From Triplophysa rosa (Eukaryota > Chordata > Actinopteri > Cypriniformes > Nemacheilidae), in NCBI RefSeq assembly GCF_024868665.1, contig NC_079898.1:902596-966595 (forward strand): a stretch of 64,000 nt of DNA, written 5' to 3'. Below, one piece after another: positions 53,543-63,740 of this stretch. The notes under the pieces are model-generated. The model saw only the letters and a program-made list of their open reading frames with translations, was not told the DNA's origin and ran no database searches. The translations under genes and the position numbers were made by a program. Each line of letters opens with the position of its first letter. Position 1 is the stretch's first letter.

Positions 53543-55609
53543 ATGTCGGTAAGTAAAATAATTGTGTAATTTCAAAAGTATTTATATAAAATATTATGTA
53601 TGCTTGATAGAAATGGCATCAGTAAATTCACAAGGATTGTGTGTGGCACACGTAATCTTTTGCTTTCAATGTTGTTACGTGGTTGGTATGAATTTTCTAC
53701 CTTCACACGTGCCTCCTTTATTAACGTAAATGTCATGTCAATGTTTTTCAGCATCCTACCCATTTTGGGTCTAAGCCAGATGCAGAGCAGTTCTGCAGGG
53801 ATGGACGCTTTGAATGTCCCTGCTGCAGTTTCACGTGTTATGAAAAATTCTCATTTACATTACACATGGATAACCATACAAGCCATGCAGTGGAGCATGG
53901 AGGTATGGTGGGGACATTTCTGTAGATATTGATGGATTTCTGTGGTTTTAAATCATACATTTTGTGTGCGTAGCATTGAAAAATGTACTTGCATGTCAAA
54001 ATAAAGACAGACAAGATGAGCTTTAGTTTCTTGTAAACCACTGAAGTGATGGGAATGTTGTTGTTGTGTTTATTTATCTATTTGTGTGCATTGTGAAACT
54101 TGTATTGTATTAATAACTTTGTTGCTACACTCGTACAGGTTACTTTAACTCAAAATGCAACAAACTGTGCAGGACCACAGCCCATTTTCACTGTCTGTAC
54201 TGCAGCCAGATTGTGGTACGCAAGGATGTAATGTAAATTAAAAAAGAAGAAAATGTAAATTAAACTAAAAATAACTTTAAAAAAGTTATTGTCACCTCAT
54301 GTGCACATCATCTGGTTTAATAGGATTTTTATAAAAATTCACTTGATTCAACTTTCCAGGTTGGTTTCATGGTTGCATCATTTGCACGTGGCTGCCCCAC
54401 TGGTTCTACTAATTAAACTAACCACTTTGCTTGAAATGACTTGGTTTAACAAAAAATCTAAATTAATTTTGTTTTTTTCATATTTTCTTCTAAAGCTCAT
54501 TTGCACTACGCTTGCTTCCTGGAAGGTCATGGAAGGTCATCAAAACTAAGGTACAGGAATGCAGTCACCATTTTTTTTCAGTCCTTGTTCATGTTTTTAT
54601 TTATTATAAATTACATCTTGATAAATTACATGCTTGTTTGACAGAATATGCTAACCCAGGGAGAGTGACCGGATTGTGGTGTGTTCATGCTGATGGCAAG
54701 TTGTGAATTTATAAGTATGGGCAGTTATGGTGATGGCAAAAGATTTGTATTGTGGTGACTGTAAATTGTAGTGTTTTCAATTTCTCAATGATATTTCTTG
54801 TCTCTTTTAGTATGCACTGTATATGGCCCTGGACTGGACTGTTGACTTCAGTCAGGTGACAACCTCAAATTCTCAGTTTCTTTTTTCCAATAAGTTTTTC
54901 AACTGCATTCTTAGCTTTGTGTTTTCTGTTAGGAGGACATCCCTCAGCATGTCACCTGCAAGGTACACACAACCCTTCTAGAATTTTAATCTGTACTGTC
55001 TTCAGAGATGACACAGAATGTTGTTGAATAAAGTGTGGAAGACAAATTCCTTGCATGTCCTAAGCACACTTGGCAATAAAGCTCTTTCTGATTCTGAATG
55101 ATTTGAAAGATGAGAGATGCTATACAAATATTCAATTTACCTAACCCTTGAGTCTGTCTCCAGTGTGTCAGAGTCTACCACCACAAAAGAGTCACCCCCT
55201 AGGCACCCTGTGGTCTGTCAACAAGAGGACAATGATGAGGTAATTTTTTTTAGTGGACATGCATATCTTCTCCCACAACAATACCCCAAACATCAAACAC
55301 AGACTTATTCTCTATTTTTAACAGGTCTGTGAAAAGAACGTAAAGTGTAGGTTTGTACAGGACATCGGTCCTGCATGGTCCTGGGTACAGACTCACCGTG
55401 CATTTTTCCGTGGGGAGGTGATGGAACCTGCCTATCTCCAGATGGATTATGAAAACCAACAAAGACTGTTGGAAGAATACCTGCGGGGCGATTTAGAAGC
55501 AAGAGATGCCTTCCTGTTTGAATTTGAATGTGCAGAGGACCTGGACACATTCATTTCCAATTGTAATGAAAAGCAAGGGCTAAAGGTCCATGCCATGATC
55601 AAAGAATAA
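53543..55609 (+). CDS. Multi-exon C2H2-type zinc-finger gene, unidentified
   Basis: ATGTCG at 53543-53548 precedes a perfect donor GTAAGT. The next exon, 53752-53902, follows TTTTTCAG and joins in frame: MS-HPTHFGSKPDAEQF, FECPCCSFTCYEKFSFTLHM, DNHTSHAVEHG. That is a C2H2-like finger (C-x2-C-x12-H). Exon 54139-54227 gives YFNSKCNKLCRTTAHFHCLY, CSQIVVRKD, another CxxC/HxH cluster. Later exons fit splice rules: 54811-54855, 54933-54962, 55164-55239 (SESTTTKESPPRHPVVCQQE) and the last, 55325-55609 (VCEKNVKCRFVQDIGPAWSW, RGEVMEPAYLQMDYENQQRL, AEDLDTFISNCNEKQGLKVH). Phases agree across the last four. Exons between 54228 and 54810 are uncertain. AATAAA lies near 55678. No known family recognised; nucleic-acid binding is inferred only. 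Confidence 0.6.
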
Positions 55610-56352
55610 TTTGATTTAATCATCTGATTTTATTTAATTTAATCTGATTTGTTCAAATGTAATTGTTTTGTAGAATAATAAATACAAAATTACCTGGTGA
55701 AGCATGTCTTTTTTTTTATCCATTTTTAAGTATCTGAAGACCTGGATACATATCCTAATCAGACTATGTTGATGAAGGCCATAAGATCAATGCCATGTTA
55801 CAAAATTCATATAAATCTATCAAAACAAACTATTTCTCTAATAGTTATGTATGTGTATGCTACTGCATAGAGAACTGTCAGCTCATTTGTTTGGGCTCTT
55901 ACAAGTGGGACATGTTTAATCAATATGAATTAAAGAAAAGCGTTAAGAGTGACTTTTACAATACCAAGATGTAATTGTTTATTTAAATTGAACCATTTTT
56001 GGATAGGGTAGTATCAAACATCCTAAAATTATGAATTGATCTCTTTAAATAAATGAATGAGTTAAGGTATTATGGTTTTTATTAACAATTTTTATAACTA
56101 ACCAATACGAGCGTTATACGGGCTATTTTGATGACGAAAATCAGCTCCATATATTAGACATTCCTGACGAATTTAGGGTTGGCCTGGATTTAATTTATTT
56201 ACCCTAGACATCATTTACAAACGTGAAATCGTCTATTAGCAAAAAGAAAGATAGCATTATTTCATATTATAAAATCCCAGACTGCCGGCAGGAAGTAGCG
56301 CCATTTTGCACATGCGTACGTTTAACCGGGTTTCTTGGGCGGAACACTTGTT
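55610..56352. other. 3' flank of the zinc-finger gene
   Basis: Contains the likely poly(A) signal AATAAA (about 55677-55683). Otherwise AT-rich, nothing recognised up to the right repeat arm. Confidence 0.45.
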
Positions 56353-56433
56353 GTGACGTATTTGTCATGGGCGTGGTTTATGACGTCACACTTGGATGTG
56401 GGACGGGTTGGACGTCCACCGCAGGTCGCAGCG
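56353..56433 (-). repeat. Right 81-bp inverted repeat arm around the zinc-finger gene
   Basis: GTGACGTATTTGTCATGGGC, TGACGTCA (a perfect CRE-type palindrome, TGATGTCA in the left arm), to GGTCGCAGCG. Mirror of 53308-53388. Confidence 0.9.
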
Positions 56434-56754
56434 AGATGTACTTGCACTGTGGGAGCGCCATTGAGGATCTCAAGTCAATAAACAAGAGTTTAGCGATCTC
56501 CAGCCGGTCTATGTTCTCTCATGAGCTGCTCTATCCGCGTTGATCACCACTACATTGTTTTTTTGCGATTGTGGTTGCTGAATAAAGACATCCCACCTTG
56601 CGAAAACTATTGCGTTCAGGCCAGCCTCCACTTTGAAAATGACCCCTCACGGTGGTTTTCTGTGCGCGCATATATGACAGATTGCGGTAGGAGCGCGAGA
56701 GGACAAATTTCAAAATAAAAGCGGTTTCGCACGCTATCATTTGCTAGTGTTTTT
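56434..56754 (+). repeat. Repeat shared with 36498-36660, possible Ngaro terminal region
   Basis: From 56612 the sequence repeats the 36498-36660 block (CCAGCCTCCACTTTGAAAATG; GCGCGCATATATGACAGATT; AATAAAAGCGG). Upstream TGCTGAATAAAGACATCCCA has another AATAAA. It lies directly before the gap and the Ngaro-like element, so it may be that element's terminal repeat. Confidence 0.5.
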
Positions 56755-56854
56755 NNNNNNNNNNNNNNNNNNNNNNNNNNNNNNNNNNNNNNNNNNNNNN
56801 NNNNNNNNNNNNNNNNNNNNNNNNNNNNNNNNNNNNNNNNNNNNNNNNNNNNNN
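56755..56854. other. Assembly gap, 100 N
   Basis: Run of exactly 100 N, the usual placeholder for a gap of unknown size. Confidence 0.99.
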
Positions 56855-56869
56855 AAAGCAAAGCTTTAC

Positions 56870-58247
56870 CAAGTGTACTTAGCATCCACCAAATCTTCCA
56901 CATCAACGCAAGCTAATCTGTCAACACTTCCGGCATCGCCAAACCAGATACCTTCCGCCAATCGTGACGTCACGCGGCAACTCCCTCAGCCACGGCTCCA
57001 GCCAACAGCGCTAGCTCCCCCTACAGGGAGTCCAGCCATAACGCAACCCATTTTAATTGCACCCGATTTCACGCAAGCCATGTCTTCTCTCCTCTCGTCG
57101 CTGCGTGCGCAAACCAACCAAAATCCTTTCACCCAACCATCCACCCTTCTCCTCTCCCTCAAGCCGTACACACCAATATGGCTCCTGTCTCTTCCTTCAT
57201 CCCTGTTACTATCCCTCCAGTCCAGCTACGTCACCCAGTGCCTCAGGACGCCCCTCTCCTCACCGGCCGATCTGGATTTCCACAACCTCTAACTCTTCCT
57301 CCTTCTAATCCGTCCCTCAACCCATCCCTTCCCCTCCCTAATCTCCCCCTCCCTTACCCCTCCATCCCCCAATTCACATTCACTATGCCAGCTAACCATA
57401 CCTTTTTTTCCCTAGCCACAGCCGCTCCGCCAATTAGGCCAGCCTCAGCGGCCCATTGCCCTTTGCCCGTATCAGCAGCCCTTCGCTCTCAAATACTAGC
57501 GGGTAATTATATTGATTTAGCCCAGCTTCTCAAGCCATCCCTCTTCTCTTTTAGCCAGCCTAGAGAATTGCAAACCAGTTTAGGTCCCATGCAACTCAGT
57601 AATCCCATTCCATCCCGTTCAAAAAATCTCACCCCTTCCGAATTCGCTCTCGCCTTCTCCATGTTCAGCGATATCATATCACCGCATACTCAGACCGCAG
57701 AGCCGAATTAGACGACTACCTTTCTACCTTCCTCGATCTGGCAGTCCGCTTCGGAGGGACTAGCTTTTACAATTACCACGTTCTATTCGCCTCCCAAGCA
57801 GCAGGTCACTTACACCAATTCAACATGGGAATTTACTGGGGCTCCCTTGACTCCGAACTCTACTGCAGAGTCTTCGCAGCCCAAGCATCATCCTCGTGCG
57901 AACTCTCCCCCTCACATCCAGCATCTGCCTGCTCTATCATAACCTCCCTCCAACCCCAACAACCTTCCTCACACAAATCACCAGTATTTAACCGCTTATC
58001 TCCAAGCAGCACCCCACCTCCCATTATCCCAAAGTCAGCAGGCCCTTCAGCGAAAATCCCAACTTCCAAAGGCGTCGACAAACGAGGCCGTCCAATATTA
58101 TATCAGGGAGGCAGGATGGTGTGCAATAACTTCAACCACTTAGGTTGCACCCTTTCCAACTGCAGACTTCTTCACACATGTTCCTTCTGTGGCAGAGCCC
58201 ATGCAAGGAATTGCTGCCCTCACAACCCTACAACACCTACAGAATGA
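56870..58247 (+). pseudogene. Ngaro-like gag
   Basis: Three frames in succession. First LYQVYLASTKSSTST... and FTQAMSSLLSSLRAQTNQNP. Second, from 57178: Pro-rich, then AAPPIRPASAAHCPLPVSAA, ALRSQILAGNYIDLAQLLKP, NLTPSEFALAFSMFSDII. Third, from about 57680: AELDDYLSTFLDLAVRFGGT, FASQAAGHLHQFNMGIYWGS, LDSELYCRVFAAQASS, ending with MVCNNFNHLGCTLSNCRLLH, TCSFCGRAHARNCC, a Cys/His nucleic-acid-binding cluster typical of this group. Two frameshifts. Confidence 0.75.
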
Positions 58248-58295
58248 CTAGCAAAGCATCTCAGCACCCCAATTAAGGTAAAGGCCCTCGCCACC

Positions 58296-58976
58296 GTGTT
58301 AAAAAGCCAACCTGACAAAGAATTTGTACATTACTTAATTAACGGTTTCACTAACGGATTCCACCCAGGCATAGACATTACTCCCGATACTTCACATTCA
58401 TCTCACAACCTCCAATCTGCCATGCTAGAACCCAACATAGTCGACACCCTGCTAGCAGACGAAGTTAAAAACGGATTCATGATAGGCCCTTTTCATAGAC
58501 CAGATCATAGTCCATTCCCTGTCATTCGTATCAGCCCCATAGGTATCGCCACCTGCAAATACTCAGGAAAAAAGCGACTAATAATAGACCTGTCTTCCCC
58601 CCACGGCTCCCATACCCCAAGCATCAACAGCATCATCCCAGCTCCAGACTTCTCCATGCAGCACGTCACCATAGACCACGCTATTAAATTAATCCACCTG
58701 GCAGGCAAAGGTGCATGGCTAGCCAAAGCAGATATCACCAGCGCCTTCAAAATCCTACCCATCCAGCCGGACTTCTGGCACCTTTTCGGAGTCTCCTGGA
58801 AAGGAGCCTACTACTTTGCAGTTCGCCTCATCTTCGGCTGCAGAAGTAGCCCCAAGATATTTGATTCCCTTTCCGAAGCACTCTGCTGGATCCTTCTCAA
58901 TAACCACACACTCCCCTACGTCGTCCATCTTCTCGACGACTTCCTCGTCGTAACACCCCCATCAACACCACCTTGA
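58296..58976 (+). pseudogene. Ngaro-like reverse transcriptase
   Basis: Open 226 codons: YLINGFTNGFHPGIDI, KNGFMIGPFHRPDHSPFPVI, KKRLIIDLSSPHGSHTPSIN, GAWLAKADITSAFKILPIQP (motif A, D at ADI), AVRLIFGCRSSPKIFDSLSE and VVHLLDDFLVV (LLDD box). The catalytic aspartates are kept. The frame ends at 58976 and coding resumes in the next frame at 59025. Confidence 0.85.
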
Positions 58977-59024
58977 TCGGGGCTCTCCACACTCATTCAC
59001 GCATCCACCAAAATCAGCGTCCCA

Positions 59025-59825
59025 TTGTCGGAAGAGAAAACTGCCGGACCTAGCACCTCCATAGAGTTCTTAGGCATCACCCTAGATTCAATCTCATTCC
59101 AAGCATCCTTGGCTCCTATAAAAATCCATCGCATCTCGCTGCTCCTCTCCAACTTCTTGCTAGCAGACAGTTGCACGAAGCGGCAGCTACTAGCCCTTCT
59201 CCGCCACCTCAATTATGCCATCCGGATAATCCCCCAAGGGAAATCTTTCATTTCAAACCTTCTGGAAAAAGCCACCACCATTCCGTCCCTCCACGGCAGA
59301 ACCATCCTAGACGAAGCTTTCAAAATGGAGATGCGCCTCTGGCAACAATTTCTCTCATCATGGAACGGCATCTCTTTCTTCTACCATGAACATCTCACCA
59401 ACCCAGACGATATCCAACTATACACCGATGCCTCACCTTCCATAGGCTTCGGCGCCTACTATGGAGGGCGCTGGTTCACCTCCGAATGGCCCTCAGAGTT
59501 CACCTCCTTCAGATCTCAGCCAGGCGCTTTCTCAACATCGCTTCACGAACTGTATCCAATAATCATCGGGGCCATCCTTTTGGGACACGAATGGTCATCC
59601 ACCAAATCTTCCACATCCACAGCTATCATGCCATTCATGTGCAAACTCACGCTAATCTCCGCCAAAATCCAATTCCGTATCAGAGCCGCCCACGTACCAG
59701 GACATCAAAACGCCATAGCTGACTCACTGTCTCATTTCTCTTTCCAGAAATTCAGGTGCTTGGCTCCAGAATCGGGCACGCATCCAACTCCGGTCCCACC
59801 ATTTTCGTCGATCATCTTCAACTAG
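59025..59825 (+). pseudogene. Ngaro-like RT thumb and RNase H, internally deleted
   Basis: Begins AGPSTSIEFLGITLDSISFQ, TKRQLLALLRHLNYAIRIIP, IQLYTDASPSIGFGAYYGGR (RNase H first D) and FSTSLHELYPIIIGAILLGH (E). Then EWSSTKSSTSTAIMPFMCKL skips the strand that should carry the third acidic residue. The end reads IRAAHVPGHQNAIADSLSHF. The missing stretch makes RNase H inactive. Confidence 0.8.
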
Positions 59826-59835
59826 ACCTGTCGGT

Positions 59836-60190
59836 CAGAAGCATTACTAGCGCTTCCCAAGAAGCCATCCTAAACAGTCTCGCCTCAAGCACGCTTTCCA
59901 CGTACCTAACCGGCTGGAACTCCCTTTTCCTTCGACCGACGTTTGGTCCGCCTGCAACTTCATCACCTATGCTCATTCCTTCCTCAAAATACGCACCTCC
60001 TCCATCCAAACTTACTTATCAAAGATCAACTTGTTCTACAAACTAACGACCGGCGACTGCCCGTCCATCTCTCACCCGCACACCTCCATGCTCGTCAAAG
60101 GCCTGCGGAAACAAGAACCCGCTCCATTCAATAAACAAACTCTACTCTCAAATATCAGAGTGGCGTGGTCTTTGCTCGTGAATTCACAGG
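59836..60190 (+). pseudogene. Ngaro-like tyrosine recombinase, N-terminal part
   Basis: Blocks in different frames: AILNSLASSTLSTYLTGWNS, SSIQTYLSKINLFYKLTTGD, CPSISHPHTSMLVKGLRKQE and NKQTLLSNIRVAWSLLV. These form the SAM-like core-binding domain that precedes the catalytic domain of tyrosine recombinases. The catalytic RHxRY part is missing. Confidence 0.7.
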
Positions 60191-60258
60191 CAGCTCCAGG
60201 TAACAGCCACATGTGTGTGCAATTGGTCGTCTCTGAAAGCAATGCAACTGTGTAAAGC

Positions 60259-60722
60259 TCACAGTGATTTTTTTTCCAAGGAACAAATTTGACCCGGTGC
60301 AAAACTGAAGAAAGAGGGATCGGTGCTGTGTATTTGATTCTCTAAGAAGTTTATCATGGACAGGTAGGTTATTGATTTGATAACTTTTCGGGAGGTTGGC
60401 TGTAGTTCATTATAGGCAGCAGTAATATCCTGGAGCTCCTTTCTCATAGGCACAAGCACATAATGCCACTGCTCTAGCTCTACAAGCGCAGGTTCTTGAA
60501 TCAGCTTTTGATGTGCCAACTTCTCCAAGAGCTGCTCAATATTAAATGCTGTTGGGATTCATCGACAGTTATGATGATCCATCTCCTCAAACAGCTCTTC
60601 TTTGTCCACATCTTCAAAATGTGAATGACATGATTCTAGGATCATCCTGTCTGATTCTGTAACATATTTGAGAAAGCAGTCCACAAGACTTGTTGTGACA
60701 CATCCATGGGCCGCCTGCTCCA
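60259..60722 (-). pseudogene. HECT/G2E3-like fragment
   Basis: From 60722 downwards: LVDCFLKYVTESDRMILESC, SHFEDVDKEELFEEMDHHNC, a stop, IPTAFNIEQLLEKLAHQKLI, QEPALVELEQWHYVLVPMRK and ELQDITAAYNELQPTSRKVI. This style matches the HECT-like C-terminal region annotated as G2/M phase-specific E3 ligase-like proteins that are numerous in fish genomes. It has at least one stop. DIRS-B copy 5 begins 16 bp upstream and may have broken it. Confidence 0.45.
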
Positions 60723-61099
60723 GCATTACTGGTGCTAGTTCCCTTTCTGTCGGTCTCTCGACGTTGTGTCGAACTGACAGAATGGGGTTTGTCTTGAGAA
60801 CCTATCATCTTCTGAGTATTTAGAAAAGGCCAATGAAAATTGGCGAATGAAATTTGCATGCCGGGCTCCTCCCCGGATGTCCGGGTATAAGAGGGAAGCC
60901 GGCGTGGTCATTCATTCACCTTTTGTTCTTCAGAGCGTACGCATCTGATGAGCAGCTCCAGATCTTCACTGGTCTTCCAGTTCTTCGCTGGTATTCTGCT
61001 GGAATCTACGACGTGGACAGCGGACGGTCCCTTCCTGCAGTGACTGTCCCCTGGGCGTCTCGGCAGTTCCGGAGGTGTTCGAGCAAATTTCCTTTTCTA

Positions 61100-62620
61100 A
61101 AAGAGCAAATTTCTCCAGCGTGGCTTGTCCCGCTGTTCTCATGGGTGCAACACACTCATCGAGGAGGGGGACGGACACAATGCCTGCTTCCAGTACGCTG
61201 GGGCAGACGTTGTGGATACGTCCTGCCCGCACTGCGGGCGGTGACGATTCAGACGTTGCGTCACAGGTGGCTGTGTTCCCACGAGACTCAGCCACCACCT
61301 CGTTTGCTCCCCGTTCCGTGGTGGCAGGAGTACGGCCCTGCCGTCCGCTATGGCAAGCAGCGAGGGTGATATGAGGATTACTGTGAGCGATAATCCGCCA
61401 GCCACGGCTCACGGACCGTTCACACCTCGTTTCGCTTGTCTGACCGTTCCCCTAAAAAAGACGGTCCGCCGTCTTATTCCTCAATCACGTATTCGGACAC
61501 AATGCGTGATGATGAGATTCTCTTGCAGCATCGGGGGGTGACGTACTGCTATCCGACTCCAACGATTCCTCGGGCTCCCTCCCTCGGGGGGTCGAGCCCA
61601 GGAAAAAGCGGATGTCGAGATGTCAGCCATGCTTTCCCGGGCCGCCGTGAGTGTTGGGTTGCAGTGCCCGCACTGCCTCTACCGGCGCTCGCGGCTGGCT
61701 ACATGGCACCTCGGGGTTGAGCGCAGCTCCAAGCCGCGCCCGCCCCCAGTGCCGTGTTTACCGGAAATGCATGAGGAACTTTGTAAGACCTGAAACGCCC
61801 CTTCCCGGCACGTTTCACGTCAAACAAAGTTCTGTCACCATCTCTTCCCTTGAGGTTGAGACAGCTGGAGGATGCGTCGGTGTCCCCCAGGTGGAGTATG
61901 CCGCCGCGGTGCACTCGTGCCCGTAGGTGGCGGCCACTTTGGAGGGCTCGACCTAGACTCCCGTCCAAAGCATGTGGTGTCTCGGCATCTCTGGTGTCGA
62001 GAGCTTACATTGCGGCGGACCAAGCTGCCTCCTCTCTCCACGCTATGGCTCCTGCCAGGCCAGGGCGTTGAGAGAGCTCCACGAGGGTAAGACCGACCCA
62101 GCGCTTATGCAGGAATTCCGCGCCGCCACCGACCTCGCTCTACGGGCGACCAAGGTGACCACGAGGGCCCTGGGTCGGACGATGTCCACACTTGTGGTCC
62201 ATGAGAAACTTCTCTGGCCTATACTTGCGCAGATGAGTAACGCTGAGAAGATCCGCTTTCTCGACGTACCCGTCTCGCAAGGGGGGGCTGGTTGGTGTTA
62301 CTGTCGCCCGTAGGGGGGGGCACGAGACCCGCACGCGGCCTCCCCAGAGGGTTCTCGACAGTAAGAAGCAGTCCTGCGTGCCGCAACTCGGCCGCCTCGG
62401 CCGTCGAGTCCCGTGCACTGTCTGCTTCCCAGCAGCCCTGGTCCTCGTCAATGCCCTCCAGCTCTGGGCAGGTGCCCCCCTGGAGGAGACAGCGAAGAGG
62501 AGACCATCGCCCATCAGCAGCCGTGGGGCAGCAGCCGTCATGGGAACACCTCAGGGGGATCGAGGCTACCATTGGGGCCGACCCCAGCCACAGCGCTGGT
62601 AGGTCGGATAGGGACGGTTC
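61100..62620 (+). pseudogene. DIRS-B copy 5 gag
   Basis: The zinc motif region SRCSHGCNTLIEEG and CPHCGR lies near 61135-61250. DSDVASQVAVFPRDSATTSF follows, then ARSRKKRMSRCQPCFPGR-like sequence in broken frames, then VSRAYIADQAASSLHAMAP, DPALMQEFRAATDLALRATK, LLWPILAQMSNAEKIRFLDV and PVSQGGAGWCYC. It is frameshifted several times but has the full domain order. Confidence 0.75.
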
Positions 62621-62899
62621 CTGCCCCGTCCCTCCATCTGCTGGCCCCCTCTGGGGGGCTGGCGCCCACTTACTCTCAAAAAGGAGAGTTTCCTCTCTCT
62701 CTGGGTTACCTCAGCCGCTCTCACCCTCTGCACGACGGTGAACGGCAAACTCGACGTTGCGTCATGGCAAAGCGCAATGTCGAGTATAAACACCAGCCCT
62801 CAGCACTCTCAGTAAGACAGTGCGTTGAGCTGCGCAGTCGCCAGGCAGGAAATGTGGCAGAGCCGATCTCCTCCCCGGGGGGCCTCCCCCGGCATGGAA

Positions 62900-63740
62900 T
62901 CCGTACTGCTAGCCATCATACCACCCTCCGCGGGGGCGATGAAGCAGATCAACCTCTAGTCCCCCTGTCACAGTTCTGGGAGCCCCCAGACTGTCAGGCT
63001 GGCTGAGGAAGACGATCCGTCTCGGCTACGCGATTCAGTTCGCTACACGTCTGCCCAAGTTCCGGGACGTCCTTTTACCTCAGGCAGAGGCAGGGATGCC
63101 CCCGTACTTCGGGCGGAGGTCGCCTCCCTTCTGGTGAAGGGAGCGATCGAGCCCGTCCCACCGGCCGAGGTGTTCAGCGGGTTTTACAGCCTTCATACAG
63201 TACTTCATTGTCCCTAAGAAAGGCGGAGGGTTGCGCCCTAGCTTAGATCTGCGTGTTCTGAACAGGCACCTACACTAGCTGCCTTTCAGGATGGTCACGC
63301 AGAAGCGCATCCTGGCGTCCGTCAGGCATCAGGACTGGTTCGTGGCAATTGACCTAGGACGCGTACTTCATGTCTCGATCCTCCCTCGACATCGGCCGTT
63401 CCGACGGTTCGCGCTCGAGGGCATATCAGTACTGGGTCCTCCCCTTCGGTCTGTCCCTGTCTCCACGAGTCTTTACGAAGGTCGTGGAAGCCGCCCTCCT
63501 TCCCCGTTGGGAAAGAGGTGTACGGGTACTAACTATCTCGACGACTGGCTCAAGTTTGGGCACACTCTCGAGATCTGTGGTGTACACACAGGGACCTGGT
63601 GCTCCGGCACCTAGATCGGTGGGGCCACAGGTCAACTGAGATAAGAGCAAGCTCTCCCCGGTGCAGAGCATCCTCTTTCTCGGTATGGAACTCGACTCTG
63701 TCCTCACGAGTGGCCCCGCTCACCCCCAGGGGGGGGCACG
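62900..63740 (+). pseudogene. DIRS-B copy 5 reverse transcriptase
   Basis: Blocks: LVKGAIEPVPPAEVFSGFYS and HCPKKGGGLRPSLDLR in broken frames, VTQKRILASVRHQDWFVAID, FRRFALEGISVLGPPLR, then VLTISTTGSSLGTLSRSVVY where YLDDW is expected. Frames break every 30-60 codons. RNase H lies beyond the window edge. Confidence 0.75.

Larger units (their letters stand above)
56855..60190 (+). mobile_element. Ngaro-like tyrosine-recombinase retrotransposon, degenerate
   Basis: Order: Pro/Ser-rich gag with a cysteine-histidine cluster, RT, RNase H, then tyrosine recombinase N-terminal domain, all on the + strand. This order (recombinase instead of integrase, no LTR protease) marks the DIRS order, and the RT style (LIIDLSSPHG, LLDDFLV) fits Ngaro-type elements better than the DIRS1-type copies in this window. 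The 5' end lies in or before the gap. The 3' end is lost near 60190. Confidence 0.78.
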
